A stretch of 64,000 nucleotides of DNA from the NCBI GenBank assembly GCA_041748175.1, contig JBGTDU010000118.1:1-64000 (forward strand), written 5' to 3'. Numbering within the stretch: the stretch's first letter is position 1; the number at the start of each line of letters is the position of its first letter. The notes below the pieces were generated by a model. That model was not told the DNA's origin and ran no database searches. It saw only the letters and a program-made list of their open reading frames with translations. Positions 8,611-17,467 of the stretch are shown piece by piece. The DNA comes from JAHEJB01 sp041748175 (GTDB lineage Bacteria; Bacteroidota; Rhodothermia; Rhodothermales; Rubricoccaceae). The translations under genes were made by a program, and so were the position numbers.

Positions 8611-10032
8611 CTACCTGACGGTCGTCGAACACGAGCCGTAGCCTGTGCTCGACGAAACACGCTGTCCGGGCCGCCAACCGGGATTGAAGAAGTACTCTTG
8701 CTGCGACGGCGCCGCCCGGTTGTAGCGAGCCGCGGCGCTTCTTGCACGGCCAGCGATTGCGGGGTCGCCCGTGGCGGCCGCCCGGTTAAACATATCGGCG
8801 AGGCACCAGTACGCGGCTCGCGCCTGAATACCGCCGCCCCGCACCGTTCCGGCAACGATGGCGGCCTGAAGGTAAAGACTGCGCCCGTGGCCGGAGTCGT
8901 ATTGCAAAGCCTGCCCGGCAAAACGATAGGCTGCGCCACTATTTCCACCCGCTTGTGCGCCTGCCGCCGTGCGATACGCGCAATCGCGTTTCTGCACGTT
9001 CGACGTGGCCATACCGATGCCGTCAGCCATCTGTCTTTGTGCCGTATCAATATCGCCGGAGCGCGCTGATCGGCCGGCGAGGGCGCAGAGCAGTTCGGGC
9101 GTTGGATTCTGGTCGGCGTAGAGGGGTAAAAGCTCGTCGATGTAGTCATCGCGCTCCTCTTGCTGGGCGATGGCGATAGCCAGGCGAAGTTTCTCGGGGT
9201 CACGATCTCCCCCACGAATTTCCGCCATCAGTTCCTCCAGACGCTCTGGCCAGGTCATGGACGAGTACGCAGGCGCGGAAGCCGATTCGTAGGCTTGCTG
9301 GAGATACGTGGCCTCGTCGGCCTGGGCGATGAGTTCCTGGAGCAGATCGACCACCACACTCTGCTCCTGCCCGCGCTCCATCGCCTTCTGCGCCAGTCGG
9401 TTCAGATATGCGTCCGTGAGGAACTCGGGGTCGACCCGGAAGGCCTCCAGATAAAGGTCGTAAACGCCGTCCTGTTCATCCGGAAAGTCCTCTGCATACG
9501 TCTCGTAAAAGCGACCGTCATCCAACAAATAGCGGGCGCGATTTATGGGAAGGCTGGCGGCACCAAGCGCTGCCTGGGCTTCAACAAGCATGGTCCTTGA
9601 TGAATCGAGGTAGGTCTTTCGGAGCGTCGCGTGATCGCCTGCCGCCGCCGCGAGCTGCTCATAGATGTCCGAAAGCCGCCAATAGGTTCGGTCGTCTGGA
9701 GCTCCGCCGGTATAGAGCGGGTCATTGTCGCGAACCCAGCGGAGGTAGAGAAGCGCACCGCACGGGTCGCCATTCTCGTAGTTCGTTGCACCCACGCTGC
9801 GATTGGCGCCCACCTGATCCGTCAGGTAATAGTTGACATCGGGGCAGATCGGCGACACGGATCCGCTATCGTGGACGGCCACGTAGTCGGCGCCGCCCGG
9901 CGCTGCATCGCTGCCGGGGCTAGAGTCGGCGCCGGTCGTGGATGCGGGCGCGGCGCATGCCATCATCAGCACCCATGAGGCGACGGCGAGGCTGGAAGCA
10001 AGAACGGAAAAGGAAGCGCGATAGGAAGGCAT
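8611..10032 (-). CDS. TPR-type protein, probable lipoprotein (paralogue 1)
   Basis: From the ATG at 10032 the protein has 473 residues and begins with a hydrophobic export signal ending LMMAC, an imperfect lipobox, so membrane anchoring is plausible but not certain. It shares a block order with the next gene: a paired-Cys N-terminal region (CPDVNYYLTDQ; PCGALLYLRWVRDNDPLYTG), a conserved RTYLDS helix, TPR-like repeats, a YDSGHGRSLYLQAA block and a C-terminal tail ending GYGSCSTTVR. The shared Cys residues suggest disulphides in the periplasm. Function unknown. Terminators on both sides make it a single-gene transcript. Confidence 0.78.
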   Translation of the reverse strand: MPSYRASFSVLASSLAVASWVLMMACAAPASTTGADSSPGSDAAPGGADYVAVHDSGSVSPICPDVNYYLTDQVGANRSVGATNYENGDPCGALLYLRWVRDNDPLYTGGAPDDRTYWRLSDIYEQLAAAAGDHATLRKTYLDSSRTMLVEAQAALGAASLPINRARYLLDDGRFYETYAEDFPDEQDGVYDLYLEAFRVDPEFLTDAYLNRLAQKAMERGQEQSVVVDLLQELIAQADEATYLQQAYESASAPAYSSMTWPERLEELMAEIRGGDRDPEKLRLAIAIAQQEERDDYIDELLPLYADQNPTPELLCALAGRSARSGDIDTAQRQMADGIGMATSNVQKRDCAYRTAAGAQAGGNSGAAYRFAGQALQYDSGHGRSLYLQAAIVAGTVRGGGIQARAAYWCLADMFNRAAATGDPAIAGRARSAAARYNRAAPSQQEYFFNPGWRPGQRVSSSTGYGSCSTTVR

Positions 10033-10093
10033 GGCGAACAAGATGGTGAATCGTGTGAACGAAGACTACGAAAGGCCAGGCGTTCGAGCATTG

Positions 10094-10136
10094 ATAAAAA
10101 AAGAAAAGGCCACGCTCAAGATTAAAAGCGTGGCCT
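10094..10136 (-). terminator. Rho-independent terminator after the 10155-11486 TPR gene
   Basis: On the minus strand a perfect 10-bp stem AGGCCACGCT/AGCGTGGCCT encloses a 10-base loop and is followed by TTTCTTTTTTTATC. It lies 18 bases past the stop codon of the upstream gene. Confidence 0.92.
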
Positions 10137-10154
10137 GCATGTGTTCGTGCTCGA

Positions 10155-11486
10155 CTAGCGGACGGTCGTCGTGCAGGACCCGTAGCCGTGGCTGGTCGTC
10201 ACAGACTGGCCCTGTTGATATCCCTCAAAGAAGTACTGTTCGCGCGTGGGCCCGGATCGGGCGTATTGATTGGCGGCGTTGCGAGCGGCGGTTGCGGAGG
10301 TGCCACCGGCGGCGGCGGCGCGGCTAAAAAGATCGGCGACGCACCAGTAAGCCATGCGCCCCACGAGCGTGCCTGAGTTCACAGTTCCGGCGACGACCGA
10401 TGCGCGGAGGTAAAGTGCGGGGCCGTAGTTGGAATCATACTGGAGGGCGTTGCCTGCCAGCGTGTATGCGGTACCTCGATTGCGGCTGAGCATTCGACTT
10501 GCGAGCCCATACCACAAGTCTCGTTTCTGGGAATTCGATTCGGACATCTCGATGGCGCGTTCGATGTAGCGCGTGCCTTCTTCCGTATCGCCTCGCGCGA
10601 AAGCGCGTCCACCCATCGCGGCGAGCAGATCGGCTGACGGATCAAACTCTATGATAACCGGCAGCAGTTCATCCGCCAATGCTTCCGGGTCGATGTCCGG
10701 GTAGGTTGAGGCGATGAGGCTGTCCATCTGTGTCGCAAACACGAAGAGCACTTTTGTGTCCTCCTCATCCCGTTCGCCCGCACGGTATGCTTCGTAGAGC
10801 GTGTAGAAGTGCTCAATGGGTTCAACCCTGAAGGATTCGCCTACTTCATCCAGGTAGGTGGGGTCGTCGGCGTAAGAAGCCAGTTCGATCACAAGGTCAC
10901 GGCCTTCGGCTGGATCAATCTCCTCGGCGGCGGCCTTCTCCGCCGTCACGCGACCAAGGTAGGCGAGGTAGTAGTCCGCAGTCGAATCGGGCTCCATGCG
11001 GAAGGCTTCCATATAAATACCGTAGATCTCCGTTTGGCGCTCGGGGTATAGAGCGGCGTACTTCTCATAAAAGCGTCCCCGCGCGAGAACGCGCTCCTGC
11101 CCGTCGTACGCAAAATTGTTCTCGTCCATCACCTGAAACATCTGGTCGGTAGTTACCAGAGTCGAGTCGAGGTACGTGCGCTTCACAGTCGGGTCGTCCG
11201 TCATCCCCGCGAGGCCTTCGTATGTCGTTGCGAGGCGGCGGTAGTTGCGCACGTCGGGCTCGGCACCCGTGAAGAGCGGATCGTTCTCCATAACCCAGCG
11301 GAGGTACGGAAGCGTGGAGCACCAATCCTCGTTCTTGAAGTTTTCGTAGCCCATGCTGTAATTCGTCCGGATGTTGTCCATCAGAAAAACCTGGGTGTCA
11401 GCACAAAGCTGCGCCTGGGCGGACGGCGCGAATAGCGCGCAAATCGCCAGAACTGCAAGGGAGACGATTGTGGACTTGCGAGGCAT
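10155..11486 (-). CDS. Exported TPR-type protein (paralogue 2)
   Basis: The 443-residue protein has a clean signal peptide from the ATG at 11486 (MPRKSTIVSLAVLAICALF...SAQA). The longer open frame to 11636 adds no recognisable sequence. It mirrors the neighbouring paralogue: paired Cys near the N-terminus (QLCADTQVFLMDN; WCSTLPYLRWVMENDPLFTG), the RTYLDS helix, TPR-like pairs, YDSNYGPALYLRAS and the tail GYGSCTTTVR. The tandem copies diverge in the middle but keep the ends, suggesting that the Cys-containing N-terminus and the C-terminal tail are functional. Probably periplasmic. No enzymatic motif is seen. Confidence 0.8.
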   Translation of the reverse strand: MPRKSTIVSLAVLAICALFAPSAQAQLCADTQVFLMDNIRTNYSMGYENFKNEDWCSTLPYLRWVMENDPLFTGAEPDVRNYRRLATTYEGLAGMTDDPTVKRTYLDSTLVTTDQMFQVMDENNFAYDGQERVLARGRFYEKYAALYPERQTEIYGIYMEAFRMEPDSTADYYLAYLGRVTAEKAAAEEIDPAEGRDLVIELASYADDPTYLDEVGESFRVEPIEHFYTLYEAYRAGERDEEDTKVLFVFATQMDSLIASTYPDIDPEALADELLPVIIEFDPSADLLAAMGGRAFARGDTEEGTRYIERAIEMSESNSQKRDLWYGLASRMLSRNRGTAYTLAGNALQYDSNYGPALYLRASVVAGTVNSGTLVGRMAYWCVADLFSRAAAAGGTSATAARNAANQYARSGPTREQYFFEGYQQGQSVTTSHGYGSCTTTVR

Positions 11487-11547
11487 TCGAAATTCGGGAG
11501 GACAAGACATCGGAGAGAGAGCAGTGTTGTCTAGTTGGTCTGCAATG

Positions 11548-12849
11548 CTAATTGAGGCGACGGCGGACAAACCAAAGTTCGCCAAAGTTGATCGTGGCAG
11601 TCCCGCGGATGAACGTATCGCGGACGAGCATTCCATCGGTGGAGCCCCTCATGCCGACCTCCAGGCCGAGGTCGAAACGTGCAGCGGGGACTACCGTCGG
11701 GAGGCTGACACCCGCTGTGATCGCAATTGTCTTCACGCTCGACTCGAACGGTGCGTAGAACCCTTGCTCGGCGTATGCACCCAGGCGATAGGCCGTCCTG
11801 GCGAAATATCCAGCCGTCCGTTGCCTTCCGCCAGGGACGACCTGAAACCCGCCGCCCGCGCGAAGCCGATCCTTCAGGCTGTTGATGCCTGAGACTGGGT
11901 CATACCCACCAAAGGCAAAGTCGCCCTCGAGTGAACTCCAAGGCTCGTACAGCACGTCGGCGGCGAAATTCCAGCTCTCGCTTCCGGTGTAGGCGAAGCC
12001 GAAACGAGCGGACAGCGGAAGTGTCACGTTTCCACTCAGGGAGACGGCGATTGTATCTCGGTCAAGGCTGACGCCAAGGGTCTCGACAAAGTCGCCGGAG
12101 AGGCGCGCCGGAAGCGTCAGCGAGGCCCCCACGTGGATGGCGTCGCCTTCGCCGAATATGTTGTCCTTCGTGACGAGTGCGCCAACTGTGCCGGAAACGC
12201 CGGAGAGGCGCGTCGAGCGAGCCGTTCGCGTTTCCCGATAGGCGTCATTTCCGGGGAACTCGGTGCGTTGGAGGTAGCCGATAGTCCCGAAGAAAACCTC
12301 CGCGCTTGCGCCCACGCTGAGGCCGTGGCTCACGCGCGCACCAAGACCTGCCGTGAACTGATGGAGCCCACCGGTCCCCTCAAAATTATGGCGGAAAGCG
12401 ACGGGTGTGGTCCCTTCATCTGGAACGAACTCGCCTTCCTGAATTGCCCGGTAATCGACGCGCGAATACGGCCGAAAGGCCAGCGTCATTCCGACCTTTT
12501 GGCTCGACAACGGCACGCCAACCTGGATAGCACCGACCCCGCCGCCCGATGCGCGGCTCGTTGCACTGGTCGCGTCCGAGGTTTCCGTTCCCCGCACCTG
12601 CGCCGCCGCAGAAAAGCCCACAAAACTCAGATCCGCCCACTGGGCGGGGTTAGTCAAGTCGTTGTAAAGGGCCGATCGCAACGCCGTGCCTGCACCACCC
12701 ATCGACTCGGCCATCGACGAAGTCAGGTCAAGACGCTCACCCAGGCCAAATCGAGAGTAGGGCGAGCCGTAATTGCTGGAACTCTGTCCTGCTGCCGTCA
12801 GAGGCACCAGGCCCGTGGCCAGCAGTATGGCGAGGAGGACGAGTCGCAT
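11548..12849 (-). CDS. Outer-membrane beta-barrel protein
   Basis: From the ATG at 12849 the 433-residue protein has a signal peptide (MRLVLLAILLATGLVPLTAAGQ) and a mature start SNYGSPYSRFGLG. This opening is common in Bacteroidota outer-membrane proteins of the PorV/FadL-like kind that start with a Ser/Tyr-rich segment. The rest alternates Gly-rich amphipathic strands with short turns (VGAIQVGVPLSSQKVGMTLAFRPYS and similar) and ends in strands with alternating aromatics. It lies 52 bases downstream of the DUF4270 lipoprotein. The exact barrel family is not certain. Transport or assembly roles are both possible. Confidence 0.7.
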   Translation of the reverse strand: MRLVLLAILLATGLVPLTAAGQSSSNYGSPYSRFGLGERLDLTSSMAESMGGAGTALRSALYNDLTNPAQWADLSFVGFSAAAQVRGTETSDATSATSRASGGGVGAIQVGVPLSSQKVGMTLAFRPYSRVDYRAIQEGEFVPDEGTTPVAFRHNFEGTGGLHQFTAGLGARVSHGLSVGASAEVFFGTIGYLQRTEFPGNDAYRETRTARSTRLSGVSGTVGALVTKDNIFGEGDAIHVGASLTLPARLSGDFVETLGVSLDRDTIAVSLSGNVTLPLSARFGFAYTGSESWNFAADVLYEPWSSLEGDFAFGGYDPVSGINSLKDRLRAGGGFQVVPGGRQRTAGYFARTAYRLGAYAEQGFYAPFESSVKTIAITAGVSLPTVVPAARFDLGLEVGMRGSTDGMLVRDTFIRGTATINFGELWFVRRRLN

Positions 12850-12901
12850 AGGGAAAGGGTTGTTCCAGGAAAGACCGCTCACGGATGGAATAGTCGCCCT
12901 G

Positions 12902-14095
12902 TCAGCTTGGTCGAGGAATGACGGTCAGCGCAAAGCGAGGCCGTGTGTCTGGCTGGCCTTCCTGTGGCACGGGGCCGAGAATCAGTGGGAGGGCATCGAG
13001 CGAAGCCGGCGACGGCGCTATGGAAATCTCAAATTGCTCGACAATCGCGGAGCCCAGGAGCGCTTCCTGAATAATCGCCGTCAACGTTGCCGAGACGAAC
13101 GCATAGGAATTCGTCTCCTCATCGAGCGTGGCGTTGACGATAGAGAGCCGGTCATCGTCCTCCGTTCGGCCGAAGAGCGAGATGGTTTGAGGAAGCGACC
13201 GGGCGAAACCGGGCTGGTCAAGCAGGGTCGGATCCACCGTGAGGCGAAGTGTGGCGTTGGCCAGCGGGAGGTCCTCAAACTCCTCAAACGGAAAGGTGAG
13301 AACGACGGTCTCGCTTGCTCCAGCACGCAAGAACAAGCGGTTGTCGGGCGGTGGTGCTGCGTCGCCACGCTCTATATGCGAGAAAACCTCGAAAAGAGGA
13401 TAATCCACCGTGTCCTCCGCGGTGAGAACACGAAGCGTGCTCAACGCTGCATTAAATCCCATGACGGCGCCAGGCATTGATCCGCCGGGAAGGCGGACCT
13501 GAAACCCATCGATGGCCGAGGCAACAGAATCGCTCCGCAGGATTTCATTGAATTGCGTAACCCAACTGTTTGGAAGCGTCAGTGCCACAACGGAGTCCTG
13601 AGCAAGCACCGTTTGCTCCACCAATATCGCTCCAGCCTCAAAAGTTGAGTCGGAGGGGGCACCAATTGGTAGCCAGGCCATGTCCATTTGATGGAGCTGG
13701 ATCGGTACCATCGCGGTCGAATCTCCATAGACGTAATCGCGCACGAGACGGAGGCTCGCCGAGACGATCACTCGTTCCAGGAAGCCGTCGGGAATAGAGG
13801 ATGGGGGCACGAAGTCGACGTATGCGAATGCCGATACGTCCCCGAGCAGCGGGTCCGTCGCCGCGCCGACAAGTACGCGACTTTGCACCGGAGAGAGCCC
13901 CGACGCGAAACCACCGGTGAGGTTATCCTGATCGGCCAGCGAAACCATGTCAGTAGAAACAACGCTCACGTTTGGATCCGCTGCTTCCTCGCCAATTACG
14001 TCAAGGCCAACGCCGGAGGGATCCTGGCAGGCGGCGAGAAAGATGAACGCGCCCGACAGGGCAAGCGCAGTACGACGTAAAATTGTAAGGGACAT
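12902..14095 (-). CDS. DUF4270-like lipoprotein
   Basis: From the ATG at 14095 the 397-residue protein has a lipoprotein signal ending FLAAC, with the Cys at residue 23, followed by QDPSGVGLDVIGEE, which resembles the start of DUF4270 lipoproteins of Bacteroidota. The body is beta-rich, with recurring strands describing a set of properties (LRLVRDYVYGDS, LPNSWVTQFNE, FLRAGASETVVLTFPF). Its position beside a short glycogen-synthase-like protein repeats an arrangement common in Bacteroidota. Likely located on the periplasmic or surface face of the outer membrane. No function is known for the family. Confidence 0.78.
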   Translation of the reverse strand: MSLTILRRTALALSGAFIFLAACQDPSGVGLDVIGEEAADPNVSVVSTDMVSLADQDNLTGGFASGLSPVQSRVLVGAATDPLLGDVSAFAYVDFVPPSSIPDGFLERVIVSASLRLVRDYVYGDSTAMVPIQLHQMDMAWLPIGAPSDSTFEAGAILVEQTVLAQDSVVALTLPNSWVTQFNEILRSDSVASAIDGFQVRLPGGSMPGAVMGFNAALSTLRVLTAEDTVDYPLFEVFSHIERGDAAPPPDNRLFLRAGASETVVLTFPFEEFEDLPLANATLRLTVDPTLLDQPGFARSLPQTISLFGRTEDDDRLSIVNATLDEETNSYAFVSATLTAIIQEALLGSAIVEQFEISIAPSPASLDALPLILGPVPQEGQPDTRPRFALTVIPRPS

Positions 14096-14209
14096 AGACG
14101 GTGGGTGGTGGGTCGCGGCGACCAATTCCTGAACGACCGGTTTACAGGGTTTCGTGTGCTGGCGCGCCAAGTGACCACGTTGCCCAAATTGACGTTCGAT
14201 CTTACGCAG

Positions 14210-14236
14210 AAACCCCGCCAGAGCGGGCGGGGTTTT
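14210..14236 (-). terminator. GC-rich hairpin terminator after the glycogen-synthase-like gene
   Basis: A perfect 10-bp stem (AAACCCCGCC with GGCGGGGTTT) around a 6-base loop lies 46 bases downstream of the minus-strand stop at 14283. On the minus strand it is followed by only a weak T-run (the stem's own TTT, then CTGCG), so termination efficiency is uncertain. The rest of 14096-14282 shows no other feature. Confidence 0.6.
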
Positions 14237-14282
14237 GCCGCGAATCGTGCGAAATTTCGGGCGAAACGACGCTGAACAAAGT

Positions 14283-15050
14283 TCAGGCCGCGAGTTCGCG
14301 CTGTGCCGTGAGCGACGTGTACAAATCCTTGGCGCGTGCGATAACCTCGTCGTCCTCGCCTATCAGGCTCGTCCCTTCAGGACCTCCCGCGTGGTCATCT
14401 ACGTAGGCAACGGCATCAGCCGTCGCCATGCCGATTTGCTGGAGCGTTTTTCCGACAAGGTCGGGGGAGAGGTCGAACGCGGCCGCTTCGGCGGCTGACA
14501 AAACGATCCGGGTGTCCGTCGTGTCAGGGGTATACACGCACTTGGTATCGGAGAAAAGCGCGTCATCTTCCGCGGCGCGCACGAGCGGCGGCACGAGCCC
14601 GGCTATCCAACCCGTCGCGTGAATGACATCGGGGCTCCACCCCAGCTTATGCGCGGTCGACATCGCTGCTTGCGCGAAAAATAGCGCGCGGGCCGGGTTG
14701 TCTTCGAACACGGTTCCGTCCCTACGATCCTTGTACAGGCCCTTCCTTTTGAAGTACAGCAGCGAGTCCATGAAATAAACCTGGAGGCGAATGCCAGGGA
14801 TGGAAGCGACTTTAACTCGCAGCGTGTCCCGTTCGTCGCCAACCTGGATCTCCGTGCCCGAAAGCCGAATCACTTCGTGCAGCCGGTTTCGGCGTTCGGA
14901 CACGACACCATAGCGAGGCATCATTATCCGGACCTCGTAATCATCAACTTCCGATTCCTGAATCGCGTCGGGGACCAGGCGCAAAAGGTGGGCAGCCGCG
15001 GTGGTCTGCGAGAAAGGAGCGACTTCGCCGGCGACGTACAGGACTTTCAT
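14283..15050 (-). CDS. Glycogen/starch synthase N-terminal-domain protein (GT5-like, short)
   Basis: The 255-residue protein aligns with only the N-terminal Rossmann domain of GT5 glycogen synthases: KVLYVAGEVAPFSQT at the start, MPRYG, and the region with YFMDSLLYFKRKGLY and FEDNPARALFFAQAA. The KTGG ADP-glucose-binding motif is replaced (SQTTAA), and the C-terminal catalytic domain is absent, so synthase activity is unlikely. Short proteins of this kind next to DUF4270 lipoproteins are common in Bacteroidota and remain functionally obscure. Divergent from the HU gene, with a 284-base shared upstream region (15051-15334) in which I see no clear motif. Confidence 0.75.
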   Translation of the reverse strand: MKVLYVAGEVAPFSQTTAAAHLLRLVPDAIQESEVDDYEVRIMMPRYGVVSERRNRLHEVIRLSGTEIQVGDERDTLRVKVASIPGIRLQVYFMDSLLYFKRKGLYKDRRDGTVFEDNPARALFFAQAAMSTAHKLGWSPDVIHATGWIAGLVPPLVRAAEDDALFSDTKCVYTPDTTDTRIVLSAAEAAAFDLSPDLVGKTLQQIGMATADAVAYVDDHAGGPEGTSLIGEDDEVIARAKDLYTSLTAQRELAA

Positions 15051-15334
15051 TCGTAAGATCGGGCCTTAGGGGTGGTTCGCGATGCCTTCAGACGGCGGCC
15101 ATGCTCAAAGTCAAACAGCAACGTAGACACCGTTCGGATTGCCACGAAAGATACGGAAAATGGCTCCTTCGGCCAAGTAGCGCGGTATCTGTGCGGTCCT
15201 CAGCACGGCCTCCAAACATTACTAGCGCATGGCACCGGTGTACTGCTTACTTTCGAGTTAAGCCTGCGCATCTCATGCATCACGCGAGGAGATTGGCGCT
15301 ACTGACGAACCCTCAATCCAACCATGCTTTGCCC

Positions 15335-15631
15335 GTGACTAAAGCACAGATAGTAGGCCGCATAGCCGATGCCACGGGTTTGACGAAAGTGGAAGCCGAC
15401 GCCGTCATTGATGGCTTCATGATTACCGTCATTGAGGCTGTGGAGGCGGGAGAAAAGGTCGAACTTCGCGGATTCGGGACATTTCGGGCGCGGGAACGCG
15501 CGCCGCGGAACGCGCGAAATCCTCAGACGAACGAGACGATGGTGGTTCCGCGTCGCTTCGTCCCCGTGTTCAAACCTGCAACCGAATTTCGCCGCGCGGT
15601 GAATGAGGCGCGAATAGAGGCCGGGGCGTGA
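15335..15631 (+). CDS. HU/IHF-family DNA-binding protein
   Basis: The 98-residue protein has the full HU/IHF fold: the N-terminal helical dimerisation region (TKAQIVGRIADATGLTKVEADAVI), a strand-turn block VELRGFGTFRARERAPRNARNPQT, and the DNA-bending arm and C-terminus VPRRFVPVFKPATEFRRAVN. The GTG at 15335 is the best start, since HU homology begins immediately there. The longer open frame to 15101 is not conserved-looking. It probably compacts or bends DNA as a dimer. Slightly longer than canonical HU (~90 residues) because of a tail after the last helix. Confidence 0.93.
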   Translation: MTKAQIVGRIADATGLTKVEADAVIDGFMITVIEAVEAGEKVELRGFGTFRARERAPRNARNPQTNETMVVPRRFVPVFKPATEFRRAVNEARIEAGA

Positions 15632-15692
15632 ATCGTCCGCTCATGGATGAGATAGGTTGGTCTGTCCGTTTGCGTCACGCTCGCCCCCTCCG

Positions 15693-16688
15693 ATGAAAAA
15701 CGTTTCCGCATGTCCTTCCTGTGGTGCACGGCTCGCGATCGGGGCAGACCAGTGTGATCTCTGCGGTACAATGCTGAGCGATTTCCGTGACGAAGAAGTA
15801 GACGGCGAGGACGCAGACCTCTTTGTGGAGGAACTGGTTGTGGCGGATCCGGCCACGAACTCTTTCGCTGAGCCGTCCACCGAACCCGTTCGATGCGGAA
15901 TCTGCGCGCGGATGAATCCTGCGCAATCGCGTTTTTGCAACCAGTGCGGAACGTTCCTGGACGGCACCTCCCCCACACTAGCGGCTAAAGCATCGGTGAC
16001 CAGGTCTCTACCAGCACCCGTCGTATCCGATGCAACATCGATTGGAGACAAAGTTGAGCGGCCGCCCTCTGATGTCGGGAAGCGGGCTCTCTGGATGGTT
16101 GGCGCGGGTATCCTCGCCGTACTTGCCCTCTATGCTCTAACCGATTGGAGCAGTCGAAATCAGTCGCCCGATCAGGCCTCGACCGACGGCGTTGAGGCCA
16201 CGCCACCCATGGGTTCGTCGGCGTTGCCCGATTCTCTGCGGGCCAGGGTGAATGCGCTGGAAGCCGACGGCACGGCCGCGTCCTGGGCGCGAATTGGCCA
16301 TATTTATTTCACTGCCGCGATGCAGGCCGACGAATCCGCGCGCGGAGAACTCGCTGGTCGGGCGGTCGATGCGTTTGAGCTCAGCGTTGAAATCGAGGAC
16401 AACCCGGACGTGAGAACGAGCCTCGCCGAGGCCGCGCAGTTCGACCCGCGCAATCCCATGCGGGCCGTTCAGGAATTGCAGACCGTGCTCGAAACGACAC
16501 CCGATCACATCGCCGCCAACTACCTTCTGGGCTCCCTGCGTGCTCGAATTGGCCGCCTCGAAGGTGCCGTTGAGTCCTTTCAACGCGTAATTGCCCTCTC
16601 GCCTGCTAGCGATCCCATTCACCAGCGAGCGGTGGAGGAACTCGCGGCTGTTCGACAAACGATGGCTTCCGGCCCTGCGGCGCAGTGA
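15693..16688 (+). CDS. Double zinc-ribbon, single-TM, TPR protein
   Basis: The 331-residue protein begins with a zinc ribbon (C-x2-C at SACPSCGARL paired with CDLCG) and a second ribbon (CGICARMNPAQSRFCNQCG). An acidic linker separates them. One transmembrane segment follows (ALWMVGAGILAVLALYALTDW, about residues 130-150), then TPR-like helices (VQELQTVLETTPDHIAANYLLG, GAVESFQRVIALSPASDP). The topology suggests cytoplasmic ribbons and periplasmic TPRs. Its stop overlaps the GTG of modA by four bases (GTGA), indicating translational coupling. Function unknown. Confidence 0.75.
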   Translation: MKNVSACPSCGARLAIGADQCDLCGTMLSDFRDEEVDGEDADLFVEELVVADPATNSFAEPSTEPVRCGICARMNPAQSRFCNQCGTFLDGTSPTLAAKASVTRSLPAPVVSDATSIGDKVERPPSDVGKRALWMVGAGILAVLALYALTDWSSRNQSPDQASTDGVEATPPMGSSALPDSLRARVNALEADGTAASWARIGHIYFTAAMQADESARGELAGRAVDAFELSVEIEDNPDVRTSLAEAAQFDPRNPMRAVQELQTVLETTPDHIAANYLLGSLRARIGRLEGAVESFQRVIALSPASDPIHQRAVEELAAVRQTMASGPAAQ

Positions 16689-17467
16689 TCTGGCCGTTCT
16701 TCCTGTGGGCTTTCGGGGGTGCGATGCTGATCGCTCAAATTTCTGGATGCGCGACGTCAACTTCCGATCACGTCGAGGTTGTGGTTTTCGCGGCGGCTTC
16801 GCTGACGGACGTCACAGAAGCTCTGGCGGAGGATTTTGAAGCACGGAATCCAACCGTCGACGTCATCGTGAGCATAGGCGCCTCCTCGACCCTGGCGCGC
16901 CAGATTGCGTCAGGAGCACCCGCCGATCTGTTTCTCTCCGCCAGTCCGGAGTGGATGGAGGTTGTGCGGGAAAATGGCCGGTTGGTCGGCGAGCCTTTGG
17001 CGCTCGCGCAAAATCATCTCGTTGTCCTCGGAAAGGTGGGCTCTACGCCGCTTTCACAGCCCACTGATCTTGTCCGGTACGATCGCATTGCCGTGGCCGA
17101 TCCGAGCCACGTCCCGGCCGGTAAATACGCGCGAGAGGGCCTGATTGCGGTAGGAATATGGGAGGATGTGCAATCCAGCCTTGTTCCCACGCTGGATGTT
17201 CGGGCTGCCGTTGCCGCGCTCGATCAGGAAGTTGTCGATGTGGCGATTGTCTACGCATCGGATGCGCTCGCTGCGCCAAACCTTCCTGTCGTGCTGGTCT
17301 GGCCAGCGGATCTGCAGCCGCACATTGAGATTGTCGGGGCATCACTTCTCGGATCGGGCTCGGAGGCTGGGTCCTTTCTCGCGTTTCTAGGCGAACCCGG
17401 GCAGCAACGAGTCTGGGCCGACTTCGGCTTCGATGGTGCCAGATCCGTTCAGGAGGCCCAGCCATGA
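16685..17467 (+). CDS. modA: Molybdate ABC transporter substrate-binding lipoprotein
   Basis: The 260-residue protein is a type II periplasmic binding protein of the ModA family. It has a lipobox ISGC after the hydrophobic signal, then VVVFAAASLTDV, GASSTLARQIASGAPADLFLSAS (oxyanion-binding Ser residues), VADPSHVPAGKYAREGL and VDVAIVYASDA. It should capture molybdate or tungstate and deliver it to ModB. The start is a GTG at 16685 overlapping the upstream stop; its own stop overlaps the modB ATG (ATGA). Both overlaps argue for one tightly coupled transcript. Confidence 0.93.
   Translation: MIWPFFLWAFGGAMLIAQISGCATSTSDHVEVVVFAAASLTDVTEALAEDFEARNPTVDVIVSIGASSTLARQIASGAPADLFLSASPEWMEVVRENGRLVGEPLALAQNHLVVLGKVGSTPLSQPTDLVRYDRIAVADPSHVPAGKYAREGLIAVGIWEDVQSSLVPTLDVRAAVAALDQEVVDVAIVYASDALAAPNLPVVLVWPADLQPHIEIVGASLLGSGSEAGSFLAFLGEPGQQRVWADFGFDGARSVQEAQP

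Noticed and set aside
15101..15334. N-terminal extension of the HU protein
   Set aside because: HU homology starts at the GTG at 15335; upstream codons give basic low-complexity sequence.
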